Assembly (NCBI RefSeq): GCF_008801915.1
Contig: NZ_VZOV01000009.1
Location: 62,001 to 126,000, forward strand
DNA: 64,000 nt
Direction: 5' to 3'
From: Cupriavidus gilardii
Lineage (GTDB): Bacteria; Pseudomonadota; Gammaproteobacteria; Burkholderiales; Burkholderiaceae
A program made the translations under genes and the position numbers. Shown here in pieces: positions 26,642-36,264 of the stretch. The notes under the pieces are model-generated. The model searched no databases. It was not told the origin of the DNA and saw nothing but the letters and a program-made list of their open reading frames with translations. How positions within the stretch are numbered: position 1 is the first letter of the stretch; every line of letters begins with the position of its first letter.

Positions 26642-28637
26642 GTTGTGCAAGCAGGCGGGTGCGTTCTTCCTCGGTGCGGACGACGTGCTCCGCCGGGATG
26701 TAGTAGTCACGCTGGTAGTTGAAGGTGTGGCCGATCGCGACCGCCAGCAGGGCGACGAACGCAACCGCGGCCGGCAGCCACATGTGCCAGATCAGCGCGA
26801 AGCCCAGCACCGTCGACAGGCCGGCGAGGATGATGCCCGCACCGGTGTTCTTCGGCATGTGGATCGGCAGGAAGCCCTTCTGCGGACGCTCGTAGCCGCG
26901 GTCCTTCATCTGCCACCAGGCGTCGTTGTCGTGCACTACCGGCGTGAACGCGAAGTTGTACGCGGGCGGCGGCGACGAGGTCGACCATTCCAGCGTGCGG
27001 CCATCCCACGGATCGCCGGTCACGTCGCGCAGCTGGGCACGGCGCTTGAAGCTGACCACCAGCTGGATCAGGAAGGCGGCGATGCCGATCGCGATCAGGA
27101 ACGCGCCGACGGCGGCGACCTGGAACCAGATCTGCAGCGACGGATCGGTGAAGTGGCTGACGCGGCGGGTCACGCCCATCAGGCCCAGCACGTACAGCGG
27201 CATGAACGCGGCATAGAACCCGACCAGCCAGAACCAGAACGAGACCTTGCCCCAGAAATCGTCGAGCTTGAAGCCGAACGCCTTCGGGAACCAGTAGTTG
27301 ATGCCGGCGAACAGGCCGAACAGCACGCCACCGATGATCACGTTGTGGAAGTGGGCGATCAGGAACAGGCTGTTATGCAGCACGAAGTCGGCGGGCGGCA
27401 CGGCGAGCAGCACGCCGGTCATGCCACCGATCACGAAGGTGACCATGAAGCCCACGGTCCACAGCATCGGCACTTCGAAGCGGATACGGCCGCGGTACAT
27501 CGTGAACAGCCAGTTGAAGATCTTCGCCCCGGTCGGGATCGAGATGATCATCGTCGTGATGCCGAAGAACGAGTTGACGCTGGCGCCCGAACCCATCGTG
27601 AAGAAGTGGTGCAGCCAGACCAGGTACGACAGCACCGTGATCACGACCGTCGCGTACACCATCGACGCATAGCCGAACAGGCGCTTGCGGCAGAAGGTCG
27701 ACACCACTTCCGAGAAGATACCGAACGCCGGCAGGATCAGGATGTACACCTCGGGGTGGCCCCAGATCCAGATCAGGTTCACGTACATCATCGGGTTGCC
27801 GCCGAAGTCGTTCGTGAAGAAGTTGGTGCCGACATAGCGGTCCAGCGACAGCAGCGCGAGCACGGCCGTCAGCACCGGGAAGGCGGCGACGATCAGCACG
27901 TTGGTGCACAGCGAGGTCCAGGTGAAGACCGGCATCTTCATCATCGTCATGCCCGGGGCGCGCATCTTGACGATGGTCACCAGCAGGTTGACGCCTGACA
28001 GCAAGGTACCGATCCCCGCTATCTGCAAGGCCCAGATGTAGTAGTCGACCCCCACGTCCGGACTCTGCAGGATGCCCGACAGCGGCGGATAGGCCAGCCA
28101 GCCGGTCTTGGCGAATTCGCCGACGAACAGCGACACCATCACCAGCACGGCGCCGGCGGTGGTCATCCAGAAGCTGAAGTTGTTCAGGAACGGGAAGGCC
28201 ACGTCGCGCGCGCCGATCTGCAGCGGCACCACGTAGTTCATCAGGCCGGTGACCAGCGGCATCGCCACGAAGAAGATCATGATCACGCCGTGGGCGGTGA
28301 AGATCTGGTCGTAGTGATGCGGCGGCAGATAGCCCATGTTGTCGCCGAAGGCGATCGCCTGCTGCAGACGCATCATGATCGCGTCGGCGAAGCCGCGCAG
28401 CAGCATCACCAGGCCGAGCACCATGTACATGATGCCGATCTTCTTGTGGTCGATGCTGGTGAACCACTCGCGCCACAGGTAGCCCCAGGCGCGGAAATAG
28501 GTCAGCGCGCCGACGAGCGTCAGCCCGCCGAGCACGACCGCCGCGAAGGTGGCGATCAGGATGGGCTCGTGCAGCGGGATCGCCTCCCAGGAGAGACGGC
28601 CGAAAATGAGCTTGGTGAGGTCGAAACTGTCAAGCAT
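26634..28637 (-). CDS. cyoB: Cytochrome bo3 ubiquinol oxidase subunit I
   Basis: 667 residues from ATG 28637 (a TTG at 28646 is also open). Catalytic subunit with the low-spin heme His in [15 protein letters not shown], the CuB/Tyr-His site [20 protein letters not shown], the CuB pair in WLHHFFTMG, and the heme His segment [13 protein letters not shown]. It oxidises ubiquinol and reduces O2 to water while pumping protons. The start overlaps the cyoA stop. Confidence 0.97.
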   Translation of the reverse strand: MLDSFDLTKLIFGRLSWEAIPLHEPILIATFAAVVLGGLTLVGALTYFRAWGYLWREWFTSIDHKKIGIMYMVLGLVMLLRGFADAIMMRLQQAIAFGDNMGYLPPHHYDQIFTAHGVIMIFFVAMPLVTGLMNYVVPLQIGARDVAFPFLNNFSFWMTTAGAVLVMVSLFVGEFAKTGWLAYPPLSGILQSPDVGVDYYIWALQIAGIGTLLSGVNLLVTIVKMRAPGMTMMKMPVFTWTSLCTNVLIVAAFPVLTAVLALLSLDRYVGTNFFTNDFGGNPMMYVNLIWIWGHPEVYILILPAFGIFSEVVSTFCRKRLFGYASMVYATVVITVLSYLVWLHHFFTMGSGASVNSFFGITTMIISIPTGAKIFNWLFTMYRGRIRFEVPMLWTVGFMVTFVIGGMTGVLLAVPPADFVLHNSLFLIAHFHNVIIGGVLFGLFAGINYWFPKAFGFKLDDFWGKVSFWFWLVGFYAAFMPLYVLGLMGVTRRVSHFTDPSLQIWFQVAAVGAFLIAIGIAAFLIQLVVSFKRRAQLRDVTGDPWDGRTLEWSTSSPPPAYNFAFTPVVHDNDAWWQMKDRGYERPQKGFLPIHMPKNTGAGIILAGLSTVLGFALIWHMWLPAAVAFVALLAVAIGHTFNYQRDYYIPAEHVVRTEEERTRLLAQHA

Positions 28638-29787
28638 GCTGGTCAACGCCGGCTACAGCGCGTTGTGTAAGAGGAAGCTGGGGAAGCGTCACGGCGGCGG
28701 ATTCGCCGGCCGGCGCAAAGGTGGACGCGGCCGGGCCGAAGGCACCGGAGCCGTCCGGATCGGCGACCGTGCACATGCCGCCGACATAGCTGCGCACCGG
28801 CGCATCCTGCAGGCCAAGGCGCGCGCGCGTGGCGGGGTCGAGCGTGGCGACGTTGAAGGCGCCGGGCTTGCCCTGGCCGCCCTGCTCGTCGATCGCCATC
28901 ATTTCGTTCATGCACATGCGGTTCGCTTCGACGCAGCGGTTCAGGATCTTGTCGTACAGGCCCTTGTCGACGCTGGCGTAGTAGCGCACCGGCTCGCGTT
29001 CGCTCGGTTGCTCCAGCTTCAGATAATCCTCGCGCGTCAGGGTCTGGCCGCTGGCCTTGGCCTTGGCGATCCACTGCTCGAAGCCCTGCTCGTCCAGGCC
29101 ATGGAACTTGAAGCGCATGCCCGAGAAGCCGGCGCCGCTGTAGTTGGCCGACAAGCCTTCGTATTCGCCCGGCTGGTTGATCACCGCGTGCAGCTTGGTC
29201 TCCATGCCAGGCATCGCGTAGATCTGCCCCGCCAGTGCCGGCACGAAGAACGAGTTCATCACGGTCGAGGCGGTGATCTTGAACTGGATCGGCCGGTCGA
29301 CCGGCGCCGCCATTTCATTGACCGTGGCGATGCCATGCTCCGGATAGAAGAACAGCCACTTCCAGTCCAGCGCCACCACTTCCACCGTCAACGGCTTGAC
29401 GTTGGTCGGCAGCGAACGCTTGGCGTCGATCCGCTCCAGCGGCCGGTACGGGTCCAGCGCATGGGTGCTGACCCAGGTGATCGCGCCCAGCGCGATGATG
29501 ATCAGCAGCGGCGCCGACCAGATCACCAGTTCCAGCACCGTGGAATGGTCCCAGTCGGGCGAGTAGGTAGCGTTCTTGTTCGAGGCCCGATACTTCCAGG
29601 CAAAGAACAGCGTCAGCGCTATCACCGGGACGATGATCAGCAGCATCAGCGCCGTGGAGATGTATATTAGGTTACGTTGCTGTACCGCGATGTCACCCGA
29701 AGGAGACAACAACACAGCATTACAACCTGTCAATAGGGTAATGGCGGGCAGCAAAATCAACCCGCGAATGGTATTAATGAGGGGCAT
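28630..29787 (-). CDS. cyoA: Cytochrome bo3 ubiquinol oxidase subunit II
   Basis: 385 residues from ATG 29787. This start gives a clean lipoprotein signal ([21 protein letters not shown] followed by Cys22); an upstream ATG at 29916 would bury the signal behind 43 atypical residues. Two membrane helices, then a periplasmic cupredoxin domain with [17 protein letters not shown] and [17 protein letters not shown]; the CuA cysteines of cytochrome c oxidases are absent, as expected for a quinol oxidase. First gene of the cyoABCD-SURF1-regBA cluster. The 202 bp upstream spacer is AT-richer than its surroundings and should hold the promoters of this operon and the divergent MFS gene. Confidence 0.95.
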   Translation of the reverse strand: MPLINTIRGLILLPAITLLTGCNAVLLSPSGDIAVQQRNLIYISTALMLLIIVPVIALTLFFAWKYRASNKNATYSPDWDHSTVLELVIWSAPLLIIIALGAITWVSTHALDPYRPLERIDAKRSLPTNVKPLTVEVVALDWKWLFFYPEHGIATVNEMAAPVDRPIQFKITASTVMNSFFVPALAGQIYAMPGMETKLHAVINQPGEYEGLSANYSGAGFSGMRFKFHGLDEQGFEQWIAKAKASGQTLTREDYLKLEQPSEREPVRYYASVDKGLYDKILNRCVEANRMCMNEMMAIDEQGGQGKPGAFNVATLDPATRARLGLQDAPVRSYVGGMCTVADPDGSGAFGPAASTFAPAGESAAVTLPQLPLTQRAVAGVDQHA

Positions 29788-29989
29788 TGCCGGCAGAGGA
29801 AATAGCGTAGCCGTCTTGGGGGAGACTGGTACTACGAATGCTTCGGGTGCGACGGGCGCAGCTGTTACAACCGAGGCGGAATGTACTCTATTCGGCAAGC
29901 GCGGAGAATTGGACATTTTGTCCCAATGGTCGCGGCGCCTGGCGGGCGCGTCCGTCCGGCGTAGCGCTATCCTGATTTAGCGAGGAAGC

Positions 29990-31315
29990 ATGTCGAGTAT
30001 CACGCACGATTCGCAAGCGCCTTTCCCTTCACTCGCCGCCAGCGACGACCGACCGCATTCGCCGGTCGCCCCAAGCGAGATCGCCACCGGCGTCGTCATC
30101 GGCCGGGCCTCCGAGTACTTCGACTTCTTTGTCTACGGCATCGCCTCGGTACTGGTGTTCCCGTCCGTGTTCTTCCCGTTCGTCGGGCGGCTGGAAGGGA
30201 CGCTCTACGCCTTCACCATCTTCGCGATCGCCTTTTTCGGGCGCCCGCTCGGTACCGCGCTGTTCATGGCGATCCAGCGGCGCTGGGGCCGCGGCGTCAA
30301 GCTGACCGCGGCGCTGTTCCTGCTGGGCTGCTCGACGGTCGGCATCGCCTTCCTGCCCGGCTATGCGGCGCTCGGCGAAAACGCGATCGTGATGCTGGCG
30401 GTATTCCGCTTCCTGCAGGGCGTGGCCTTCGGCGGCTCCTGGGACGGCCTGCCGTCGCTGCTGGCGCTGAACGCGCCGCCCGACCGGCGCGGCTGGTACG
30501 CGATGCTGGGCCAGCTCGGCGCGCCGATCGGCTTCCTGGTCGCCAGCGGCCTGTTCCTGTACCTGCACGCCAACCTGGCGGCCGACGACTTCCTGGCGTG
30601 GGGCTGGCGCTACCCGTTCTACGTGGCCTTCGCCATCAACGTGGTCGCGCTGTTCGCCCGGCTGCGCCTGGTGGTGACCGAGGAGTACACCCGGCTGCTG
30701 GAGGAAGGCGAGCTCGAGCCGATCAGCACCCGGGAAATGGTGCGCGGCCAGGGCTACAACATCTTCATCGGCGCCTTCGCCGCGCTGGCCAGCTACGCGC
30801 TGTTCCACCTGGTGACGGTGTTCCCGCTGTCCTGGCTGGCGCTGCAGGCGACCCAGAGCGTCAACAGCGTGCTGAAGGTGCAGATCGCCGGCGCGCTGGT
30901 GGGCATCGTCGGCACCATCCTGTCCGGCTGGATCGCCGACCGCATCGGCCGGCGCACGACGCTGGGCTTGCTGGCGACGCTGATCGGCGTGTTCAGCCTG
31001 TTCACGCCGATGCTGCTCGGCGGCGAGGAGGCGGGGCAGGACCTGTTCATCCTGATCGGCTTCCTGCTGCTCGGCCTGTCGTATGGCCAGGCTTCGGGCA
31101 CCGTGACCTCGAACTTCGAACGGCGCTTCCGCTATACCGGCGCCGCGCTGACCTCGGATTTCGCCTGGCTGTTCGGCGCGGCCTTCGCCCCGCTCGTTGC
31201 GCTGGGCCTGTCGGTCAAGTTCGGCCTGGTCGCGGTCAGCATCTATCTGCTGTCCGGCGTCGCTTGCACGGTGCTGGCGCTGCGCATCAACCGCGCGCTG
31301 GAAACACGCGACTGA
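29990..31315 (+). CDS. MFS transporter, metabolite/H+ symporter (MHS) type
   Basis: 441 residues with twelve hydrophobic segments. GRASEYFDFFVYGIASVLVF at the first helix and RFLQGVAFGGSWDGLPSLLA in helix 4-5 are the MHS family marks, as is GWIADRIGRRTTL after helix 8. Likely imports an organic acid or osmolyte with protons. Divergent from cyoA. A GC-rich hairpin follows the stop. Confidence 0.9.
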   Translation: MSSITHDSQAPFPSLAASDDRPHSPVAPSEIATGVVIGRASEYFDFFVYGIASVLVFPSVFFPFVGRLEGTLYAFTIFAIAFFGRPLGTALFMAIQRRWGRGVKLTAALFLLGCSTVGIAFLPGYAALGENAIVMLAVFRFLQGVAFGGSWDGLPSLLALNAPPDRRGWYAMLGQLGAPIGFLVASGLFLYLHANLAADDFLAWGWRYPFYVAFAINVVALFARLRLVVTEEYTRLLEEGELEPISTREMVRGQGYNIFIGAFAALASYALFHLVTVFPLSWLALQATQSVNSVLKVQIAGALVGIVGTILSGWIADRIGRRTTLGLLATLIGVFSLFTPMLLGGEEAGQDLFILIGFLLLGLSYGQASGTVTSNFERRFRYTGAALTSDFAWLFGAAFAPLVALGLSVKFGLVAVSIYLLSGVACTVLALRINRALETRD

Positions 31316-31345
31316 CGCACGGTTGAACGCCGCGCGTTGAAACCG

Positions 31346-31369
31346 GCGCGGCGGCTCCAGCCGCCGCGC
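31346..31369 (+). terminator. GC-rich hairpin after MFS gene
   Basis: GCGCGGCGGCT (31346-31356) pairs perfectly with AGCCGCCGCGC (31359-31369) across two bases; only a weak T stretch follows, so termination may be partial. Confidence 0.5.
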
Positions 31370-31454
31370 TTCATCGTTCCGCCCCCGCCGCGACCGGCGG
31401 TTCGTGGCGGGGCGCCGCCATCCGCTGCTGCGACAGTCCACCTTCCGCGCCCCT

Positions 31455-31468
31455 CTATATATATATAG
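31455..31468. promoter_or_regulatory. CTATATATATATAG palindrome
   Basis: A 14-bp perfect AT palindrome in GC-rich surroundings, about 100 bp before the hybrid kinase start. It could be an easily melted promoter core (several overlapping TATAT-type -10 elements) or a protein site; no clear -35 hexamer is at the right distance. Confidence 0.4.
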
Positions 31469-31561
31469 CGGTGGGCCGAAGGACCGCCCTCCGGGGCGCC
31501 GGCATTGGCAAACGCACTCTGCGCCAGCACAATCTCGCTGTCGCCACTCTCGCTTCACACC

Positions 31562-34129
31562 ATGCCATTCCTGGCAGAACACCACGACTGTTCCGGCTGG
31601 CACGGCGAAATGGCCGAGCGCATCCGGGCGTTCGACTGGTCCACCACCGAGCTGGGGCCGATCGACCGCTGGCAGCCCAGCCTTGGCACCGCGGTGCGGC
31701 TGCTGCTGGCTTCGCCGGTGCCGATGGTGTTGTTGTGGGGCCGACCGGGCTACATGATCTACAACGATGCCTATGCCGTGTTCGCCGGCGGCCGACATCC
31801 CTATCTGCTCGGCTGTCCGGTCGAACTGGGCTGGCCCGAAGTGGCCGACTTCAACCGGCATGTGATGCAGACCTGCCTGGCAGGCGGCACGCTGTCCTTC
31901 CGCGACAAGGAGCTGGTGCTGCTGCGCAATGGACGTCCCGAGGACGTCTGGATGGACCTGTACTACAGCCCGGTGGCCAACGACGATGGCGTCCCCGCCG
32001 GCGTGCTCGCCGTGGTGGTCGAAACCACCGAGCGCGTCCTGACCGAACGCTGGCGGCAGGAAGCCGAGGACGCGCTGCAACAGGCCAACGAACGGCTGCA
32101 ACTGGCGCTCAATACCGGCGCGGTCCTTGGCACCTGGGTCTGGGACATCGCTTCGGACACACTGACCGGCGACGAACGCTTCGCCCGCACGTTCTCGGTC
32201 GGACTGGCTCAGGCGATGCAAGGCGTGCCGCGCACGATCATCAACGCGGTGATCCACCCGGACGACATCGAGGAACTGGCCAGGCTGACCGACGAAGCGA
32301 TCCGCACCGGGGCGCCGTTCCGCGCCGAATACCGGATCCGCCGGGCCCACGACAGCTATCTGTGGGTCCAGGCCAACGGCCAGTGCGAGTTCGACTCGCA
32401 CGGCGAGCCCTACCGCTTCCCCGGCGTGCTGATCGACATCGACGAGCGCAAGCTGGCCGAGCAGGCGCTGCGGCAACTGACCGAAACGCTGGAAAAGCGT
32501 GTTGCCGATGCGATCGCCGCGCGCGCGCTGGCCGAAGGCCAGCTGCGGCAGGCGCAGAAGATGGAGGCGATCGGCAACCTGACCGGCGGCATTGCGCACG
32601 ACTTCAACAATGTGCTGCAGGTCATCAGCGGCTATCTGCAGATGCTCGCCGCCGAAGCCGGCGACAACCCGATCGCGCAGGGCCGCATCGCCACCGCCGC
32701 CAACGCGGTGCGCCGCGGCGCCAAGCTGGCTTCGCACCTGCTGGCCTTCGCCCGCCGGCAGCCGTTGTCGCCGGCGGTGATCCACCCCGGCCGCTTGATT
32801 GCCGGGATGGCCGAGATCCTGCACCGCGCGCTGGGCGAGTCGCTCAAGGTCGAAACGCAGACCCCCGATGACCTGTGGAACGTCAAGGCGGACCGCAACC
32901 AGCTCGAGAACGCGCTGCTCAATCTGGCCATCAACGGCCGCGACGCGATGCGCGGCGGCGGCACGCTGACGATCTCTGCCGCCAATATCGTGCTCGACGG
33001 CGTGTCATCGCCCGATTCGGATGCCGATACCTGGACCGCCAACACGCCAGAGCGGCCGGAAGGTGATTATGTGGTCTTCCGCGTGGCCGACACTGGCACC
33101 GGCATGACCGCCGACGTGCTGGAGCACGCGTTCGAGCCCTTCTTCACGACCAAGGCCGATGGCCACGGCACCGGCCTCGGCCTGAGCATGGTGTTCGGCT
33201 TCGTCAAGCAGAGCGGTGGCCATATCGCGATCCAGAGCACCGTCGGCCGCGGGACCACGGTGCAGATGTTCTTTCCCCGCTGCGTCGAGGCCGAAACGCC
33301 CGAGGCAGCGGAGCAGGAGCCCGCGCCGGTTGGCGGCGGCGAGACGATCCTGGTGGTCGAAGACGATCCCGATGTACGGATCACCGCGGTCGAGATGCTG
33401 GCACAGCTCGGCTATCGCGTGCGCATTGCCCCGAATGGCGACGCCGCCTGGTCGCTGATCGACAGCGGCATCGGCATCGACCTGCTGTTCACCGACGTCA
33501 TCATGCCCGGCACGATCAAGGGCGGCGAACTGGCACGGCGCGCGGCGCAGCGGCGGCCGCCGATTCCGGTGCTGTTCGCTTCCGGATATACGCGCGACGA
33601 GATCTTCCACGTCGGCAAGCTGGACGATGGCGTGACGCTGCTGAACAAACCCTATCGGCGCGACGATCTGGCCCGCGCGGTGCGGGCCGTTCTGGACGCC
33701 CATCGGCGCACGAGCGGCCCGGCGCCAGCGCAGTTGCCGCAAGTCCGGCGCGACGGCGTGGCCGCCGCCGTATTGCTGGTCGAGGACGACATCCCCTCGC
33801 GTGAGGCGCTGCAGGAAGTGCTGCTGGGCTTCGGTCTCGATTGCGCCGCGGCGGGCTCGGCGGAGGAAGCGCTGCTGCTGGCCGATGACCGGCGCTTCGA
33901 CGTGCTGCTGACCGATATCACGCTGCCGGGCATGGCCGGCGATGCGCTGGCCGTGGCGTTGCGCGCCCAACAGCCGCATATCGACGTGGTGCTGATGACC
34001 GGCTATGGCGCGGGCGCGGACCTGCAGGAGCCGATCGCGGGCGCCCGCGTGCTCGGCAAGCCGATCGATCTATCGACGTTGCGGCGGGAGCTCGGCCCGT
34101 GGATGGGGGACATCGAGGCGGTGCAGTAG
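31562..34129 (+). CDS. Hybrid sensor histidine kinase with two PAS-like domains and two receivers
   Basis: 855 residues from ATG 31562, no membrane helices. An N-terminal PAS-like region (about 20-150, WSTTELGPIDRWQPSL type) is followed by a PAS_3/PAC domain (about 175-305) and a coiled segment. The H-box GGIAHDFNNVLQVISG has phospho-His346, and the ATPase domain carries DTGTGM and GTGLGLSMVFGFVKQSGG. Receiver 1 has Asp645 (LLFTDVIMPG), receiver 2 Asp785 (LLTDITLPGM) with a Lys in LGKPIDLS. The WSxTxLGPxxxWPxxL-like opening is typical of cytosolic light/redox or stress kinases. No response regulator gene adjoins it, so it is an orphan. Confidence 0.9.
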   Translation: MPFLAEHHDCSGWHGEMAERIRAFDWSTTELGPIDRWQPSLGTAVRLLLASPVPMVLLWGRPGYMIYNDAYAVFAGGRHPYLLGCPVELGWPEVADFNRHVMQTCLAGGTLSFRDKELVLLRNGRPEDVWMDLYYSPVANDDGVPAGVLAVVVETTERVLTERWRQEAEDALQQANERLQLALNTGAVLGTWVWDIASDTLTGDERFARTFSVGLAQAMQGVPRTIINAVIHPDDIEELARLTDEAIRTGAPFRAEYRIRRAHDSYLWVQANGQCEFDSHGEPYRFPGVLIDIDERKLAEQALRQLTETLEKRVADAIAARALAEGQLRQAQKMEAIGNLTGGIAHDFNNVLQVISGYLQMLAAEAGDNPIAQGRIATAANAVRRGAKLASHLLAFARRQPLSPAVIHPGRLIAGMAEILHRALGESLKVETQTPDDLWNVKADRNQLENALLNLAINGRDAMRGGGTLTISAANIVLDGVSSPDSDADTWTANTPERPEGDYVVFRVADTGTGMTADVLEHAFEPFFTTKADGHGTGLGLSMVFGFVKQSGGHIAIQSTVGRGTTVQMFFPRCVEAETPEAAEQEPAPVGGGETILVVEDDPDVRITAVEMLAQLGYRVRIAPNGDAAWSLIDSGIGIDLLFTDVIMPGTIKGGELARRAAQRRPPIPVLFASGYTRDEIFHVGKLDDGVTLLNKPYRRDDLARAVRAVLDAHRRTSGPAPAQLPQVRRDGVAAAVLLVEDDIPSREALQEVLLGFGLDCAAAGSAEEALLLADDRRFDVLLTDITLPGMAGDALAVALRAQQPHIDVVLMTGYGAGADLQEPIAGARVLGKPIDLSTLRRELGPWMGDIEAVQ

Positions 34130-34194
34130 CCCGGGCGTCATCGCCAGTACCGTCGCTGCCGTCGACGTCTTCCGCATCGACATCCTCCCGCCAT

Positions 34195-34443
34195 CTAGCG
34201 CGGCGGCGGCCGCCGCTTGTACCAGGCATAGCCGGGCTCGACATCGGCCGCTCCGGGGTGTCCGACGCTATACGGATTCTCCGACACCATCGTCACGAAA
34301 CCGACCGGCTCACCGGCCCGCTGCCGCGCCCGCAGCGCCTCGCAACGCGCCAGCACCGCGGCGAGCTGATCGGAGCCGTAATCCTCCGCATGCGCGGTCG
34401 GCACGCCCTGCGCGTCGTAAGTGGTCCAATAGACTTTGTACAT
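34195..34443 (-). CDS. Small conserved hypothetical protein
   Basis: 82 residues from ATG 34443; an upstream ATG at 34536 adds 31 residues of poor composition. The body MYKVYWTTYDAQGVPTAHAED, then a helix (LAAVLARCEALRARQRAG), a strand GFVTMVSENPYSVGHPG and a C-terminus YAWYKRRPPPR look like one compact domain. I recall similar short proteins with FVTMVSENP...VG in Burkholderiales but cannot name a function. A weak GAGAG lies before the start. Confidence 0.65.
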   Translation of the reverse strand: MYKVYWTTYDAQGVPTAHAEDYGSDQLAAVLARCEALRARQRAGEPVGFVTMVSENPYSVGHPGAADVEPGYAWYKRRPPPR

Positions 34444-34723
34444 GCGGCTCTCGCAGTGAGGAAGATCGCGGCGCCCGGGACCCTCGCAAGCCGACTCCGC
34501 ATGCGAAATCTTCGGCGCCGGTGCGTGCGTTGTCATGCTGCGACGCGGTGCGGGTCAGTAGCGGCGAAAACGCGATCGAGCCAACGACACAGTGCGCGTT
34601 CGGTTTCGTCGCGGCACTATCGGAATGCACCAAGCCCCATTGCCTTGCAAGCAGGAAGCGAATGTAACGCAAGCATCCCGAAGCTAAGATCGGTCCCGTG
34701 CCTGTCGGCACGCACAAATGCGA

Positions 34724-34750
34724 AAAGGGCGCTTATTAGGCGCCCTTTTC
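34724..34750. terminator. Strong bidirectional terminator hairpin without an adjacent gene
   Basis: AAAAGGGCGC (34724-34733) and GCGCCCTTTT (34741-34750) form a perfect 10-bp stem with a 7-base loop, with A and T runs that serve either direction. No intact gene ends just before it on either strand. The 280 bp to its left (34444-34723) show no protein gene and could end in an unrecognised small RNA. Confidence 0.75.
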
Positions 34751-34867
34751 AAATCCCAGCCCCGGAGTCTGAGCACTGACTGTTTGGCACCCCGCTCGCG
34801 CGGGTCGTGGCCAGGAGAAGACCTTGCCGGGGATTACTCGCCGAGTATAGCAGGACAAAAAATTCCC

Positions 34868-35094
34868 ATGCAAGGCTTCTACCCGCGCTCCAGCGAACGT
34901 TCTCGACGGCTCGGCTGCATGCGTACCACGATGGCGAACCGGATCCCTCGACCCTCGACGTCACTGCCCGCTACACACACAACATGGAAGTTGCCATGCG
35001 CCTGTCGCCAGCGTTGCACGTGCTTGAAGTGGCGCTGCGAAACAACATGCACAACGCCTTTTCGGCGAAGTACGGAACCGGCTCTGCTTGCTGA
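34868..35094 (+). pseudogene. N-terminal remnant of an Abi-like (abortive infection family) gene
   Basis: A short open frame contains LQRTFSTARLHAYHDG, ARYTHNMEVAMRLSPALHVL and EVALRNNMHNAFSAKYGT, the N-terminal pattern of Abi-family proteins (helix with LxxLExxLRNxxHxxxxxxYG). Intact members run for 200 or more residues; here the frame ends at TGA right after KYGTGSAC, with no matching continuation in other frames. The presumed native start ATGCAAGGCTTCTAC (34868) is in another frame from the conserved part, so a 1-base loss near 34885 is likely. Assignment is from memory of the family pattern. Confidence 0.55.
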
Positions 35095-35449
35095 CGCATT
35101 GCGACCCTTTCGACGGGGCATTGTCGGCCGCCGCATTCGCGGCATGCCGCACCAAGGTACAGCCCTGCTTCGAGCCCGAGAAAACTTGAATTGCCGCACG
35201 GATGCTCCTCACCAGCGCTTTTGCGGAAAGCTCGCATTCGAGGACATCGGCCAGCACGAGAGGACTGGCGTTGGCGCAGCCGGAGGCCCATCCCACGAGC
35301 CTCGCCAATTGTGAACGACTGCAAAGAGTGCGCTTTGAGTCATGACATCGCCGTAACCGGCTCCTAGAATCCTCCCGCACGCTGCGACCTGTCGGACGTC
35401 GCACCCGCGTGTCCGTGCGGCGCGCCATATTCAATCGGGAGAAGGAACC
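35095..35449. other. Spacer without a recognisable gene
   Basis: About 355 bp between the Abi-like remnant and the aquaporin gene. Short open frames exist on both strands, but none has a ribosome site and a recognisable domain. It may hold further gene debris. Confidence 0.5.
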
Positions 35450-36148
35450 ATGCACTTCAAGCGCCCCCTTGCCGAAGCCTTCGGCACGTTCTGGCTGGTA
35501 TTCGGCGGCTGCGGCTCGGCCGTCCTGGCGGCCGCCTTTCCGCACCTGGGCATCGGCTTCGCCGGCGTCTCGCTGGCCTTCGGCCTGACCGTGCTGACCA
35601 TGGCCTATGCAGTGGGACCGGTATCGGGATGCCATCTGAATCCGGCCGTGACGGTCGGCCTGGCCACCGCGGGCCGCTTCCCGTGGAAGGAGGCGCCGGT
35701 CTATATCGTGGCGCAGGTGATCGGCGGCGCGCTGGCCGCGCTGGCGCTGCTGCAGCTGATGGACGCCAAGCCCGGCTTCGACGTGACCGTCAGCGGCCTG
35801 GCCGCCAACGGCTTCGATGCCGGCTCGCCGTCTGGCTTCGGCATGATGCCGGTGTTCGCCACCGAAGTGCTGGCCACCTTCTTCTTCGTGCTGATCATCC
35901 TGGGCGCGACCGCGCAACGCGCGCACGGCGCGCTGGCGCCACTGGCGATCGGACTGTGCCTGACGCTGATCCACCTGGTGACGATTCCGGTCTCGAACAC
36001 CTCGGTCAACCCGGCGCGCTCGACGGGCCCGGCGCTGATGGTGGGCGGCATGGCGCTGCATCAGCTGTGGCTGTTCTGGGTGGCACCGATCGTCGGTGCG
36101 ATCGCCGCCGGCGTGGTCGGCCGCGTGCTGTACAGCGACGACGAGTAA
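35450..36148 (+). CDS. aqpZ: Aquaporin Z
   Basis: 232 residues, the usual AqpZ length. Six membrane helices with two NPA loops, [12 protein letters not shown] (near residue 60) and [13 protein letters not shown] (near 185). The second loop has the Arg of the selectivity filter, and a His ([13 protein letters not shown]) in helix 5 plus a narrow filter indicate a water channel rather than a glycerol facilitator. AGAAGGAACC precedes the ATG. Confidence 0.96.
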   Translation: MHFKRPLAEAFGTFWLVFGGCGSAVLAAAFPHLGIGFAGVSLAFGLTVLTMAYAVGPVSGCHLNPAVTVGLATAGRFPWKEAPVYIVAQVIGGALAALALLQLMDAKPGFDVTVSGLAANGFDAGSPSGFGMMPVFATEVLATFFFVLIILGATAQRAHGALAPLAIGLCLTLIHLVTIPVSNTSVNPARSTGPALMVGGMALHQLWLFWVAPIVGAIAAGVVGRVLYSDDE

Positions 36149-36212
36149 GCGAACACCAAGGTACTGCGGGGATGGCCGGCGACATCCCCGCCGGCCGCGC
36201 CACAAGCCTCGG

Positions 36213-36240
36213 CTCAGCCTCAGCCTCAGCCTCAGCCTCA
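36213..36240. repeat. 6-bp tandem repeat (CTCAGC, 4.7 copies) and degenerate continuation
   Basis: Four perfect CTCAGC units plus CTCA, continuing to about 36268 as imperfect CTCAAGCTT-like copies that reach the stop codon of the convergent GST gene. Confidence 0.85.
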
Positions 36241-36264
36241 AACCTCAAGCTTCAAGCTTCAGCC

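Noticed and set aside
29788..29916. N-terminal extension of CyoA from an upstream ATG
   Set aside because: It would place the lipoprotein signal 43 residues inside the protein; the ATG at 29787 gives a normal signal and lipobox.
30029..32824. Long open frame on the minus strand (about 930 codons)
   Set aside because: It runs antisense to the MFS transporter and the hybrid kinase, has no family pattern, is full of Arg/Gln/Ala/His, and reflects GC-rich third-position bias.
35095..35449. Additional small gene on either strand before aqpZ
   Set aside because: Candidate frames lack a ribosome site and recognisable motif; more likely gene debris.
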